Source: DASSUW01 sp963806395 (GTDB taxonomy: Bacteria; Actinomycetota; Thermoleophilia; Solirubrobacterales; Solirubrobacteraceae). From it: a stretch of 64,000 nucleotides of DNA. The DNA lies in assembly GCA_963806395.1 (NCBI GenBank), contig CAWDYI010000012.1:1-64000 (forward strand). Reading direction: 5' to 3'. Made by a program: the position numbers and the translations under genes. Positions 33,328-42,253 of this stretch are shown piece after piece. A model generated the notes under the pieces. The model was not told the DNA's origin. It was given only the letters and a program-made list of their open reading frames with translations, and did not search any database. The first letter of the stretch is position 1. Each line of letters opens with the position of its first letter.

Positions 33328-33333
33328 AGCGTA
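33328..33333 (-). promoter_or_regulatory. -10 box of the lacI-type gene (leaderless)
   Basis: TACGCT on the minus strand ends 8 nt before GTG 33319. It fixes the start codon of the regulator and fits the leaderless pattern seen at other genes in the window. Confidence 0.4.
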
Positions 33334-33375
33334 CGGCAGAGCGCGGCGCGTGACGATCTGTTTCGATGCTCGTGA

Positions 33376-33389
33376 TCGAAGCGCTTCGA
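33376..33389. promoter_or_regulatory. LacI-family operator upstream of the TIM-barrel gene
   Basis: TCGAAGCGCTTCGA, a perfect 14-bp palindrome identical to the core at 32246-32259. It lies 15 bp before the ATG at 33405 and directly in front of the ribosome site GGAAAGAGG. Confidence 0.8.
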
Positions 33390-33404
33390 GGAAAGAGGCT
33401 TGGC

Positions 33405-34373
33405 ATGAGAATCGGCGTCTTCACGGTGCTCTACGGAGCGCTGCCGCTCGAGCAGGCGCTCGACCGGATCGCCGCGCTCGGCGTCCACACGGTCGAGCTC
33501 GGGGCGGGCGGATACGTCGGGACCGCGCACTGCGATCCCGCCGCCCTGCTCGCCGACGCCGGCGCGCTGAAGCGATTCCGGCAGGCGCTCTCCGACCGCG
33601 ACATGACGCTCTCGGCGCTGTCACACCACGCCAACCCACTGCACCCGGACGCCGCCGTCGCGGACGCCCACCACGCGAGCTGGCGCCGGGCGCTCGAGCT
33701 GGCGCAGGAGCTCGAGGTCGGCGTCGTCGTCGGCTTCAGCGGCTGCCCCGGCGACCATCCGGATGCGCGCCGGCCGAACTGGGTCACGTGCCCGTGGCCG
33801 ACGGACTTCACCGAGATCCTCGAGTGGCAGTGGGACGAGCGCGTCCTGCCGTACTGGGCCGGCGAGGCGCCGCGCGCCGAGGCGGCTGGCGTACGGATCG
33901 GCTTCGAGATGCACCCCGGCATGGTCGTCTACAACCCCGAGACGTTCTTCCGCCTGCGCGACGCGGCCGGGAGCGCCGTCTGCTGCAACTACGACCCGAG
34001 CCACATGTTCTGGCAGGGCATCGACCCCGTCGACACGGTGCGCGATCTCGGTCGCGCCGGCGCGCTCGTGCACGTCCACGCCAAGGACACCCAGCTGGAC
34101 GCGGGCAACATCCGTCGCAACGGCGTCCTCGACACCAAGCCCTACGGCGACGTGCTGGATCGCTCGTGGACGTTCCGCACGGTCGGCTTCGGCCACGGCG
34201 AGGAGCTGTGGCGGCAGCTGCTGAGCACGCTCGTCGCGGTCGGCTACGACGGCGCCGTCTCGATCGAGCACGAGGACCCGCTGATGTCGGTCGACGAGGG
34301 GCTCGCGAAGGCGGTCCGGCTGCTCGAGCAGGCGCTCCCGCGCGATGCCGTCGCCGAGCCCTGGTGGGGGTAG
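33405..34373 (+). CDS. sugar phosphate isomerase/epimerase-type TIM-barrel protein
   Basis: A 322-residue xylose-isomerase-like (AP endonuclease family 2) protein. The N-terminus MRIGVFTVLYGALPLEQALDRIAALG, the metal ligands in GFEMHPGMVVYNPETF (glutamate near 165), CNYDPSHMFWQG (Asp/His near 203), HVHAKDTQ (about 225) and SIEHEDPLMS (glutamate near 287) mark an active metal site. Such enzymes isomerise or epimerise sugars and inositol derivatives. With the ABC transporter, the dehydrogenase and the shared operator it forms one LacI-controlled catabolic unit. Confidence 0.87.
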   Translation: MRIGVFTVLYGALPLEQALDRIAALGVHTVELGAGGYVGTAHCDPAALLADAGALKRFRQALSDRDMTLSALSHHANPLHPDAAVADAHHASWRRALELAQELEVGVVVGFSGCPGDHPDARRPNWVTCPWPTDFTEILEWQWDERVLPYWAGEAPRAEAAGVRIGFEMHPGMVVYNPETFFRLRDAAGSAVCCNYDPSHMFWQGIDPVDTVRDLGRAGALVHVHAKDTQLDAGNIRRNGVLDTKPYGDVLDRSWTFRTVGFGHGEELWRQLLSTLVAVGYDGAVSIEHEDPLMSVDEGLAKAVRLLEQALPRDAVAEPWWG

Positions 34374-34400
34374 CGCGCCGGTTTATGCGACCGTTCGGCG

Positions 34401-34787
34401 ATGGAGATCGTGACCCACAGCCCCACCGACGGCGTCTACGCCGCAAGCCCGGACTACGTGCATGCGATCGAGGTCCGCGGTGCTCAGCGGCTCGTGTTCG
34501 TGGCCGGCACGATGGGGCTCGATGCCGACGGCGTGCCGGGCTCGACGCTGGACGAGCAACTGGCGCTCATCTGGTCGAACATCCGGGCGATCCTCGCGTC
34601 GGCGGACATGACCGTCGACCACGTCGTGCGGCTCACGAGCTACCTGCGCGACGCCTCCTACGCCGAAGCGAACGCGGCGGCGCGCGTGGCCGCGCTGGAC
34701 GGGCGCGCCGTGCCGACGACCGCGATCGTCGCCGAGACGCTCGTCAGCGAGTGGCTGGTCGAGATCGAGGTCATCGCCGCGGCTTAG
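34401..34787 (+). CDS. RidA-family protein
   Basis: A 128-residue member of the RidA/YjgF/UK114 family of imine and enamine deaminases. LVFVAGTMGLDADGVPGSTLDEQLALIWSNIRAILASADMTVDHVVRLTSYL is the classic core, and VPTTAIVAETLVSEWLVEIEVIAAA the C-terminal strand. The substrate-binding arginine expected in many archetypal RidA proteins (near RVEVSAL) is not present in VPTTAIVAE, so it may belong to an Rid subgroup with other activity. It ends within the stop codon of a convergent MFS gene (shared TTAG). Confidence 0.82.
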   Translation: MEIVTHSPTDGVYAASPDYVHAIEVRGAQRLVFVAGTMGLDADGVPGSTLDEQLALIWSNIRAILASADMTVDHVVRLTSYLRDASYAEANAAARVAALDGRAVPTTAIVAETLVSEWLVEIEVIAAA

Positions 34788-35859
34788 GCCACGACCGGCG
34801 ACGAAGCGATTGTGGCCGGGCCGATCGTGTGCGCGCGCGACATCGCGATCAGCCACCCCGCGATGCCGGCGATCGCCGCGAGTGAGAGCGCCGCGGTCGG
34901 TCCGGCATGCTCGGTCGCGACGCCGGCGACGGCCGTGCCGCCTGCGGCGCCGATCGCGGCCGCGGTCGCGAGCCAGGCGAACGCCTCGGTGACGCCGCCC
35001 GCCGGAGCCGCGTCGTCGACCATCGCGTACACGGTTGCGTAGGTCGGGGCGATCGCCGCGCCCGCGATCAGCAGCATCGCGCCGAGACCGACGAGGCTCC
35101 CCGCCGCCGGGACGAGCGCCAGGTGCCCGACTGTCAGCGCGGCGAGCAGCATCGCCAGGCCGGCTGCGCTCTGCGCGCCGCCGCCGCGGCGTGCGGCGAT
35201 CACGCCGCCGGCGAGCGAGCCGACGCCCCACAGGGCGAGCAGCGGCGCGGCCGCCGACGCGCCCTCGAGCTTCTCGGCGGCGGCGGTGACCGCGACCTCG
35301 ACGGCGCCCAGGAGCATGCCGACGGCGGTCAGGACGAGCACCAGCGTGCGCATCGCCGGCGTGCGCAGCGAGCCGCCGCGCGGTCGCGGCCCGGCGGCGG
35401 CGGGCCGAACACCCAGGTCAGCTCCACGGCCGACGCCTCGAGCGCGTAGGCGGCGCGCAGCGCGTCGCGACCGGTCACGAGCGAGGGCAGGATCGTCCGC
35501 AGGCAGGCGCCGACCGGCGGCGTCGCCAGGCCGACGCCGCCGGCCAGCGCCAGGAAGAGCGGGAGCGGAACGCCGGCCGGCAGCAGCGCGACGACGGCCA
35601 GCAGCGCCGCGAGCACCGTTGCGCTCGCGAGCAGAACCGCCGTCTGCCCGCGACGATCGACGAGCTGCCCGAGCAGCGGCCCGCCGACGCCGAGCGCGAC
35701 GGCGTACGCGGCGGTGACGAGGCCGGCCGCCGCGAACGAGCCGGTCAGATGCTCGGCATGCACGAGCAGCGCGATGCTCAGCATCGCCAGCGGCAGCCGG
35801 GCGACGATCGAGACGGCGAGGAGGCGACCGGCGGGCGATGAGGGGGCGATCGAGGGCAT
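34784..35859 (-). pseudogene. MFS transporter with internal frameshift or deletion
   Basis: The first 160 codons (SPAGRLLAVSIVARLPLAMLSIALLVHAEHLTGSF...ACLRTILPSLVTGRDALRAAYALEASAVELTWVFGP) form helices 1-5 of a major facilitator. The frame then shifts near 35400, and the second half (TLVLVLTAVGMLLGAVEVAV...TEAFAWLATAAAIGAAGGTAVAG...AHTIGPATIASSPVVA) continues in another frame to the stop at 34784. At the junction, roughly one helix expected between the halves is missing or scrambled. Its start overlaps the divergent MocR regulator start, suggesting it was that regulator's target. Confidence 0.65.
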
Positions 35860-37303
35860 GGCAGGATGGTTGCGCTTGACCGGACCACGCACCAGCTCCG
35901 CTATTTGCGTCTTGGACGAGACCAGTCAGCCGATCGAGCTTCTCCTCTCCGTGACCAGGGACGGTCCCACGACGCTCGGCGCGCAGATCGAGGACCAGCT
36001 GCGCGCGGCGATCCGGGAGGGCGGCCTGCGACCGGACGCGCGGGTCCCGTCGACGCGCGACCTCGCGCGCCAGCTCGGCGTCTCGCGCCGGATCGCGGTC
36101 GAGGCGTACACGCAGCTCGCCGCCGAGGGCTACCTCACGCTGCGCCAGGGCGCGCGACCGCGGGTGTCGACCGCCGCCGCCCCGCGCGCCACTGCCGCCC
36201 CGCGACCCGCGCCCGGCCGGCCGCCGCGGTACGACTTCCGGCCGAGCGTGCCGGACGTGTCGGCGTTCCCACGCAGGGCGTGGCTGCGCTCGCTGCGCCA
36301 GGCCGTCACCGCCGTGACGGACGCCGACCTCGACTACGGCGACATGCGCGGCGTCGACGCGCTCCGCAGCGGCCTCGCCGACTACCTCGGGCGGGTGCGA
36401 GGGGTGGTCGCCGATCCCGACCACGTGATCGTCACCACCGGCTACTCGCAGGGACTCGGAGTCAGCTGCCATGCGCTCGCCGAGCGCGGCGCCACCCGGA
36501 TCGCCCTCGAGCATCCCAGCAATACCGAGCAACGGCGGATCGTGGCCCGGGCCGGCCTCGAGCCGGTGCCGGTGCCGGTCGACGAGGCCGGGCTCTGCGT
36601 CGATGCGCTGGAGGACGTCGACGCCGTCGCCGTCACGCCCGCCCACCAGCATCCGACCGGCGTCGTGCTCTCGCCGCAGCGGCGGGCGGATCTGCTCGCG
36701 TGGCTGCGCGAGCGCGATGCGTACGCGATCGAGGACGACTACGACGCGGAGTACCGCTACGACCGTGCCGCCGTCGGGGCGCTCCAAGGCCTCGACCGCG
36801 ATCGCGTCATCTACGCCGGCTCGGCCAGCAAGACGCTCGCGCCGGCACTCCGGCTCGGGTGGCTGGTCGTACCGCCCGCGCTGCTGGACGCGATCGCCCG
36901 GGAGAAGATCCTCGCCGACCGCGGGACCGCCCGGATCGAGCAGTACGCGTTCGCCGACTTCCTCGCGCGCGGCGAGCTCGACCGGCACCTGCGGCGCATG
37001 CGCACCCGCTACCGCGCCCAGCGCGACGCGTTCGTCACCGCACTCGCCGAGGAGCTCCCCGAAGCCACGGTGCACGGGATCGCCGCCGGCCTCCACGTCA
37101 CCGTGAGGCTGCCGGAAGGTCACGACCAGGACGCGATCAGCGCCGAGGCCCGCCGCCGCCGCGTCGAGATCGAGACGCTCAGCGACTACGCGCTCAGCGG
37201 TCCGCCGACGCTGATGCTCGGCTACGCGCAGACCCCGCTGCCCGCCATCCGGGCCGGCGTGGCCGAGCTCGCAGCCGCGGTTCGAGCGGCCGGCGAGGCG
37301 TAG
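35858..37303 (+). CDS. MocR-type PLP-dependent transcriptional regulator
   Basis: About 481 residues: GntR-type winged HTH (TTLGAQIEDQLRAAIREGGLRPDARVPSTRDLARQLGVSRRIAVEAYTQLAAEGYLTLRQGARP, about 40-105) plus an aminotransferase domain with DYGDMRGVDALRSGLADYLGRVRG near 160 and the PLP lysine in SASKTLAPALRLGW near 325. ATG 35858 is used, but a later start such as TTG 35912 (before the first recognisable residues) is equally possible. It is divergent from the broken MFS gene, the probable target. The effector is unknown. Confidence 0.85.
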   Translation: MAGWLRLTGPRTSSAICVLDETSQPIELLLSVTRDGPTTLGAQIEDQLRAAIREGGLRPDARVPSTRDLARQLGVSRRIAVEAYTQLAAEGYLTLRQGARPRVSTAAAPRATAAPRPAPGRPPRYDFRPSVPDVSAFPRRAWLRSLRQAVTAVTDADLDYGDMRGVDALRSGLADYLGRVRGVVADPDHVIVTTGYSQGLGVSCHALAERGATRIALEHPSNTEQRRIVARAGLEPVPVPVDEAGLCVDALEDVDAVAVTPAHQHPTGVVLSPQRRADLLAWLRERDAYAIEDDYDAEYRYDRAAVGALQGLDRDRVIYAGSASKTLAPALRLGWLVVPPALLDAIAREKILADRGTARIEQYAFADFLARGELDRHLRRMRTRYRAQRDAFVTALAEELPEATVHGIAAGLHVTVRLPEGHDQDAISAEARRRRVEIETLSDYALSGPPTLMLGYAQTPLPAIRAGVAELAAAVRAAGEA

Positions 37304-37306
37304 GCG

Positions 37307-37337
37307 CCAGCGCCCCGGCGCATGGCCGGGGCGCTGG
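37307..37337. terminator. bidirectional hairpin terminator
   Basis: CCAGCGCCCCGGC, loop GCATG, and GCCGGGGCGCTGG form a perfect 13-bp stem four bases after the MocR stop codon and 24 bp from the end of the convergent secreted-protein gene. There is no U-run, but position and stability suggest termination for both genes. Confidence 0.6.
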
Positions 37338-37360
37338 ACAGCCTCACCGCCGGCGCTCGA

Positions 37361-37840
37361 TCAGCACCAGCGCAGGCCCGGGATCGGACCGTAGTTGACC
37401 CCGCCGGACACGTAGGTGGCCGGGAACCAGCCCCACCCGCGGTACGTCGCGTTGTACGACTTGTCGCCCTGGGTGTACAGCCAGATGTTGTTGCGGGCGT
37501 TGCCGACGGGCGGGTTCTCGCCGGCTCGCTGCTGGCAGACGAACCAGTTCCTGCCGGCGTAGAGGTAGCCGGTGTCGAGGCTGCCGAACCCGACGGTGCC
37601 GCCGCGGTAGTTGTTGCAGTACCGCGTGGCAAACCGGATGCCACGGTAGTCGGAGACCGTCGGTCCGGCGGCGTTGCACCCCGCCGCGGCTCGTGCCGAG
37701 GCGTTGGCGCTCGGCAGCTTGCCGAGCTGGCTCGCGTCGGGCGCCGCCGACGGCGCCGGCGACGCGGCCGCCGCGATCGACGGCACCGCCGCGACCGCGA
37801 ACACGGCGCAGACCATCGCGAAGAACATCTTGATCCGCAT
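37361..37840 (-). CDS. secreted SH3-like protein of unknown function
   Basis: A 159-residue exported protein with signal peptide MRIKMFFAMVCAVFAVAAVPSIAAAASP. The mature part has four cysteines (AGCNAAG, RYCNNYRGG, WFVCQQRAG, LRWC) and many aromatic residues (GWGWFPATYVSGG), which resembles a small SH3-like or bacterial surface-binding domain stabilised by two disulfides. AGGGAGG stands before the ATG. No function is recognised; a cell-wall-binding or extracellular role is inferred. Confidence 0.65.
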   Translation of the reverse strand: MRIKMFFAMVCAVFAVAAVPSIAAAASPAPSAAPDASQLGKLPSANASARAAAGCNAAGPTVSDYRGIRFATRYCNNYRGGTVGFGSLDTGYLYAGRNWFVCQQRAGENPPVGNARNNIWLYTQGDKSYNATYRGWGWFPATYVSGGVNYGPIPGLRWC

Positions 37841-38033
37841 TAGGGACCTCCCTGGTGATAGTGGGCACGTTGGCGGCCGGATTGCACCCCTGCCGCCCGC
37901 CGAAAAACCGTGCCAGCGAGTCTTGGGCGAACTTTGGATGGCCCTTGGCGTTACTTACACCGGTTTGCAGAGCATCGGGATCAGCGCGTGGCTTGCGGCA
38001 CCCGCTCCGCCACCCCGGTTCTGGTCACACGGA

Positions 38034-39410
38034 TTACGCGGGGCCGTCGCGGACGAGACGCGACAGCATGTTGTCCCGCCGGAGTGCGTTGGCGTCGTGC
38101 TTGTAGGTCAGCTTGTGGACGAAGCAGCCGTTCAGCAGGTCGTGGAAGCGGCTGGGATCGTGCGGTTCCAGCATCGCGTTCCGGAACTCGATCGCCGCGC
38201 TTCGGGAGACTCTCGGCGTCCGGTCCCAGAGCGCATGAAACCTCTCGTCGACGTGGTAGAGCGCCTCGAAGATGTGGTGAAAGAGGTAGTGGTCGATGAC
38301 GCGGTCGTAGTGCCGCCAATACTCGTAGTGGCCCTCCCGCAGCATGGCGACGAGGTAGTGGTCGGGTTCGCTTGCGAGAAACCAGCTCGCCGGCCGCGCG
38401 TGGCGCACCGTGAAGGCGAAGAACCCTGACGGGGGAAGCAGACGCGGGAGCAGGTCGAGCACCCGTCTGCGGGGCAGGCACGTGGCATCGATCCACACGC
38501 CCCCGTAGCTCGAGAGCAGCTCGAGGCGGAGCAGGTCGGACAGCTTCGTCCAATCGTCGCCGATCGCGCGGGTGATGTGCTGGGGCAGCCTGGCGTACTC
38601 GTAGGCGCAGGTGGAGTCGAGCGCGACGACCTCACCGTCGGTGTGAAAGCGCCGCAGCTCCTGGTGGCACCGCTGGACGACGGGGGGAGCAATCGCGATG
38701 CCCTGCGCCCAGAACGTGAAGACCTTCGGCGCGCCGAACGGCGCGGCACGTGACGCTACCGCCGCGCTGCGGATCTCGTCGATGTGCTCGTCGATCATGC
38801 GGCCGACCTCTCGCCGGACCGGGAGCCGCAAGGGGTGCGCGGCGAGCAGCCGGCGGTCGAGATCGGTTGCGGTCGGGTCGCGCGCGAGCAGCTCGGCCGC
38901 ACGTGCGTGTTGCTCGCTTCGCGCGTCGCGCGCGCGCTCGCGCTCGACGTCTGGTGCTTCGTCACCGGCGCGGGCCGCCTCCTGCCGCGCGGCCCGCTCG
39001 GAGGCCTTCGCCGCCAGTACGGGGAATCTCGGGTTGTCCTCGTCGAGCCGCGCCGCCGCCCCGTAGGCGTCCGCAGCGGCGGCCCACCGCTGCGCACGCT
39101 CTCGCACTCGCCCCAGTTGGGCATGCCAGCGAGCCTTGCGGTCGTCACGGGCCAGCGCCGCCTCGTACGCATCGGCAGCGTCCTCCCAGCGCCGTGTGTG
39201 CGCGTACGCCCGACCGAGCTGGGCATGCCACGCCGCATCGCGGTCATCACGGGCGAGCGCCGCCTCGAACGCGCGTGCGGCCTCTGGCCACCGCTCGGCC
39301 TTCGCGTGCTTGCGACCACGTGCGTAGTGGAGGGCGCCCAGTGCTCGCAGGTGACGTTTCAAGCCGACACCCATGCCATCGTCCATAGGCCATGAAGAAC
39401 GACCCAACAA
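38034..39410 (-). CDS. TPR-fused capsular-polysaccharide-type glycosyltransferase
   Basis: A 458-residue protein. Residues about 20-125 contain three tetratricopeptide-like repeats with near-identical AALARDDR..WHAQLGR units. From about 200 a glycosyltransferase domain of the capsular polysaccharide synthesis (PF05704) / mannosyltransferase OCH1-like class follows: PKVFTFWAQGIAIAPPVVQRCH, LSDLLRLELLSSYGGVWIDATCLP (DxD-equivalent) and FFAFTVRHARPASWFLASEPDH. It probably transfers sugar to a surface polysaccharide; the TPR part may bind a partner. The start is uncertain among several early ATGs, and the gene stands alone. Confidence 0.72.
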   Translation of the reverse strand: MLGRSSWPMDDGMGVGLKRHLRALGALHYARGRKHAKAERWPEAARAFEAALARDDRDAAWHAQLGRAYAHTRRWEDAADAYEAALARDDRKARWHAQLGRVRERAQRWAAAADAYGAAARLDEDNPRFPVLAAKASERAARQEAARAGDEAPDVERERARDARSEQHARAAELLARDPTATDLDRRLLAAHPLRLPVRREVGRMIDEHIDEIRSAAVASRAAPFGAPKVFTFWAQGIAIAPPVVQRCHQELRRFHTDGEVVALDSTCAYEYARLPQHITRAIGDDWTKLSDLLRLELLSSYGGVWIDATCLPRRRVLDLLPRLLPPSGFFAFTVRHARPASWFLASEPDHYLVAMLREGHYEYWRHYDRVIDHYLFHHIFEALYHVDERFHALWDRTPRVSRSAAIEFRNAMLEPHDPSRFHDLLNGCFVHKLTYKHDANALRRDNMLSRLVRDGPA

Positions 39411-39534
39411 GCACAGGCGAGCTGCTGGGCAACACGTACACCTCTGAACATGTGACGCTCCGCTCAGCCAACGCGGCCGACTGTCGTGTGGAGCCTCGAT
39501 GCTCGCTTGCGGCAGGCCACGCGGTCATCACACC

Positions 39535-39558
39535 GCGGGGTGAAGCGCGTCACCCCGC
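39535..39558 (-). terminator. hairpin downstream of the LPG-synthase-type membrane gene
   Basis: GCGGGGTGA and TCACCCCGC pair perfectly over 9 bp with a six-base loop. The hairpin begins 9 bp beyond the stop of the minus-strand gene ending at 39568. No U-run is seen. Confidence 0.5.
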
Positions 39559-39567
39559 CGCGGCGGC

Positions 39568-40734
39568 TCAGTGCGAGCGCGGGCGACGCTTCGCGGCGCG
39601 TTCGGCGTGCTTGGCCGCCTTGGTCTCCGCGCGTTGGGCCTTCTGCTGTTCGACCTTGACCTTCGCGTCGGTGTAGGACTGCTCCACGAGCAGCTTCCCG
39701 CCGGTCCACCCGAACGCCCAGATGACGAGCACCACGGCGAAGGCGATGTTCCACGCGGTGATCGCCAGCTGCTGGCCGAGCGAGTAGGCGGTCGCGGTGG
39801 CCGCGTCGGTCACGTCACTGAGCGCGGCGACATTGGTGGCCTGGTTGACGCCGACGCCGCCGGGGGTGACCGAGACGGTGTTCGCGATCGAGTTGCCGCC
39901 CACCACCGACATCACCGTGTGGAAGCTGACTGTGATGCCGTAGCCGGCCAGGAACACCGCGATCACTCCGAGCTTGGCCAGCCAGGCGCCGAACGACGGC
40001 AGCGCCACCTTGAGCGCATAGTCGCGGCGCCGGGCAAGGATCGCGCCGCCCTGCACGGCCTTCGCCCAGAGCCCCTCGAGCTTGCGCCAGAAGATCCGGC
40101 CGAGGGCGAGCAGCAGCATCGCGGCGCCGGCCACGATCGCGAGCGCCACCACCGGGTGATCGTGGAGCGTGGAGAGCTGGAGGTCGAACGAGCCCGGCAC
40201 GGAGAGGAACAGGTAGGCGTAGACGAACGCGCCGGCGACGCTGAAGAAGATCTTCTGCACGAACAAGCCGCCGAGCACGCCGGGCAGGTTGGCGCCGGGG
40301 ATGATCGCCACGAGCATCAGCAGCATCACGACGGTGCCGAGGTTCGCGGGCAGGATGCCGTTCAGCGCGGGTCCGACGGCGTAGGCGGCCAGTACCTGGA
40401 GGTACGCGACCTGCCCGCTCGGGTAGGCGGCGCGCAGGATGAAATACCAGCCGAGCGCGGTCAACGTGGTCTGGAACGTCTGCAGCGTCCAGCCCGCGAG
40501 CAGATAGCCGAGCCCGACACCGGTCAGCGAGTCCCACAGGTCCGACAACCAGCCGCGGATATCGACACCGAGCAGGTCGAGGATGACGAGCGCGAGCGCG
40601 ATGCCCGCGAGCCACGCCAGAACCTTGGCGAGACGCCGCGGGCGCGAGCGGTCGTGGAACGGCAGCCACCACCGGCGGCGTGGGTCGGGCGGCGCGGCCG
40701 GCTCGGGCGGCGCGAGGCGGGAGGTGTCGGTCAT
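39568..40734 (-). CDS. LPG-synthase-TM / UPF0104-type integral membrane protein
   Basis: A 388-residue polytopic protein with about eight helices, resembling the flippase-like transmembrane part of lysylphosphatidylglycerol synthases (AglD/LPG_synthase_TM family). The conserved ILPANLGTVVMLLML (about 143) and NSIANTVSVTPGGVGVNQATNVAAL (about 285) regions are visible. The catalytic aminoacyl-transfer domain is absent, and a lysine/arginine-rich tail ends the protein. A lipid-translocation role is inferred. The ATG at 40734 lies divergent from the TVP38-type gene. Confidence 0.78.
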   Translation of the reverse strand: MTDTSRLAPPEPAAPPDPRRRWWLPFHDRSRPRRLAKVLAWLAGIALALVILDLLGVDIRGWLSDLWDSLTGVGLGYLLAGWTLQTFQTTLTALGWYFILRAAYPSGQVAYLQVLAAYAVGPALNGILPANLGTVVMLLMLVAIIPGANLPGVLGGLFVQKIFFSVAGAFVYAYLFLSVPGSFDLQLSTLHDHPVVALAIVAGAAMLLLALGRIFWRKLEGLWAKAVQGGAILARRRDYALKVALPSFGAWLAKLGVIAVFLAGYGITVSFHTVMSVVGGNSIANTVSVTPGGVGVNQATNVAALSDVTDAATATAYSLGQQLAITAWNIAFAVVLVIWAFGWTGGKLLVEQSYTDAKVKVEQQKAQRAETKAAKHAERAAKRRPRSH

Positions 40735-40853
40735 GGGCGCTCGGTCCGCGACTCCTGCGCGACAGCATGACGTGGAAGCGGCAGCGGCGCGGATCTCTCT
40801 CCAGCTGCGCCGGCGCCCGTAACCTGCCGCGGACCGGCGGGTTACCTCCAGTG

Positions 40854-41540
40854 ATGCTCCGTTTGCCCGCCGACCGGGCCCGTCGCCGTGCCCTCGCCCG
40901 CTTGGGTGTCGCGGTGCTGGCCCTGGTGGCGCTGGTGGCCGTGCTGTCCCAGACCGTCGGAGTGCCCTCCCCGGCTGAGCTCGCTGCGTGGGCGCAGTCC
41001 GCGGGGCCGGCCGCGCCCGCGCTGTTCGTGCTGATCGCCGCCGTCTCGACCTGCGTGATGTTCCCCGGCCAGGTGACCGCCACCGCCGCAGGGGTCCTGT
41101 TCGGAGTGGCGGCGGGGGTTGGGTTGACGCTCGCCGCCGCAACGCTCGGGGCCGCTGCCGCGTTTCTGCTCGCCCGCGGCGTCGGCGCCGCGCCGATCGG
41201 CCGGCTGCTCGGGCCTCGCGCTGCGTACTGGCGGGCGTGGATCGCCGAGCGCGGCTTCAGCGCCGTGTTGACCGCGCGGCTGCTCCCCGGCACCCCCGCC
41301 AGCGTCCTGAACTACGCCGCGGGCCTGACCGCGATGCCGTTGCGCGCCTTTGCCGGCGCCGTCGCGCTCGGAGCGCTGCCCAAGACGGTCGCCTACGTCG
41401 CGCTCGGCGGCGCGCTCAGCGCCCCGCTTTCGACACAGGGTCTCCTCGCGATCGGCCTGTACGCGGCGGCCGCGCTCGCCGGCGCGCTGCTCGCCCGCCG
41501 GCATGTGCACGCTGCGCGCGCCGCCCGTTTGGCGACCTAG
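40854..41540 (+). CDS. TVP38/TMEM64 (SNARE-associated/VTT) family membrane protein
   Basis: A 228-residue membrane protein of the DedA/TVP38 group. VMFPGQVTATAAGVLFGVAAGVGLTLAAATLGAAAAFLLARGVG and LTARLLPGTPASVLNYAAGLTAMPLRAFAGAVALGALPKTVAYVALGG are the two re-entrant/helix motifs of the family, which act in lipid carrier or phospholipid translocation. GTG 40851 is an alternative start. It ends within CTAG shared with the convergent DHFR-type gene. Confidence 0.83.
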   Translation: MLRLPADRARRRALARLGVAVLALVALVAVLSQTVGVPSPAELAAWAQSAGPAAPALFVLIAAVSTCVMFPGQVTATAAGVLFGVAAGVGLTLAAATLGAAAAFLLARGVGAAPIGRLLGPRAAYWRAWIAERGFSAVLTARLLPGTPASVLNYAAGLTAMPLRAFAGAVALGALPKTVAYVALGGALSAPLSTQGLLAIGLYAAAALAGALLARRHVHAARAARLAT

Positions 41541-42154
41541 GCCGTGGCGTACTGCGGGCGCCCGGTCGGCCGGTAGACCTGGATCGTCACCCCGCCGGGG
41601 GTGGCCCGCGATTCGACCAGTTCGAGCGCTGTGTCCGAGCCGGTGTCGGGGAACAGCCGCGTGCCCTGGCCGACGACCACGGGATAGGTGAGCAGGATGA
41701 TCTCGTCGACAAGCTGGTTGTCGGCGAGCCAGCGGACCAGGTTGCCGCTGCCGTGCACCTGCAGCTCGCCTCCCGGCTTGGCTTTCAGCTCGCCGACCGC
41801 GGCCGCGAGGTCTCCGGAGAGGACGGTCGTGTACGCCCATTGCGGGTCGGTGATCGTGGTCGATGCCACGTACTTGGGCCGCGTGTTCAACGCCACCGAG
41901 ATCGGGTCGTTGCCCTGATCTGCGCCCCAGGAGCCGGTTCCCCAGGAGCCGGCAAAGATCTCGTAGGTCCGCCGGCCGAAGAGGAACGCGTCGGCGCGCT
42001 GGTAGACCCCGCCGAGGAACGTCTCGGCCTCGTTGTCGAACAGCGGCAAGGCCCATCCGCCGCGCTCGAATCCGCCCCTGCGGTCCTCGTCCGAACCGCC
42101 GAGGCCCTGCATTACGCCGTCGACGGAGACGTTCGTGATGGTCGTGATCTTCAT
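41537..42154 (-). CDS. dihydrofolate reductase family (RibD C-terminal type) protein
   Basis: A 205-residue protein: ITTITNVSVDGVMQGLGG at the start, LFGRRTYEIFAGSWGTGSWG near 59, KYVASTTITDPQW near 92, GELQVHGSGNLVRWLADNQLVDEIILLTYPVVVGQGTRLF near 130. This is the YwjB/RibD-type reductase branch common in actinobacteria, not folA itself; the NADPH-dependent substrate is unknown. SWGTGSWG comes from a short tandem repeat at 41928-41951. It may form one group with the ECF sigma and YCII genes upstream on the same strand. Confidence 0.8.
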   Translation of the reverse strand: MKITTITNVSVDGVMQGLGGSDEDRRGGFERGGWALPLFDNEAETFLGGVYQRADAFLFGRRTYEIFAGSWGTGSWGADQGNDPISVALNTRPKYVASTTITDPQWAYTTVLSGDLAAAVGELKAKPGGELQVHGSGNLVRWLADNQLVDEIILLTYPVVVGQGTRLFPDTGSDTALELVESRATPGGVTIQVYRPTGRPQYATA

Positions 42155-42253
42155 GGTCGGCCTTTCGCTCGCGGTGTCGTTCTTCACGTAAGGACCGGAC
42201 CGACGCGCCGATCTCATCGCTCGTTGCACGACCGTGCTGCCGGCCGGAGCCCC

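Noticed and set aside
41928..41951. short tandem repeat CCCAGGAGCCGG as a regulatory repeat
   Set aside because: It lies inside the DHFR-type gene and simply encodes the GSWGTGSWG segment.
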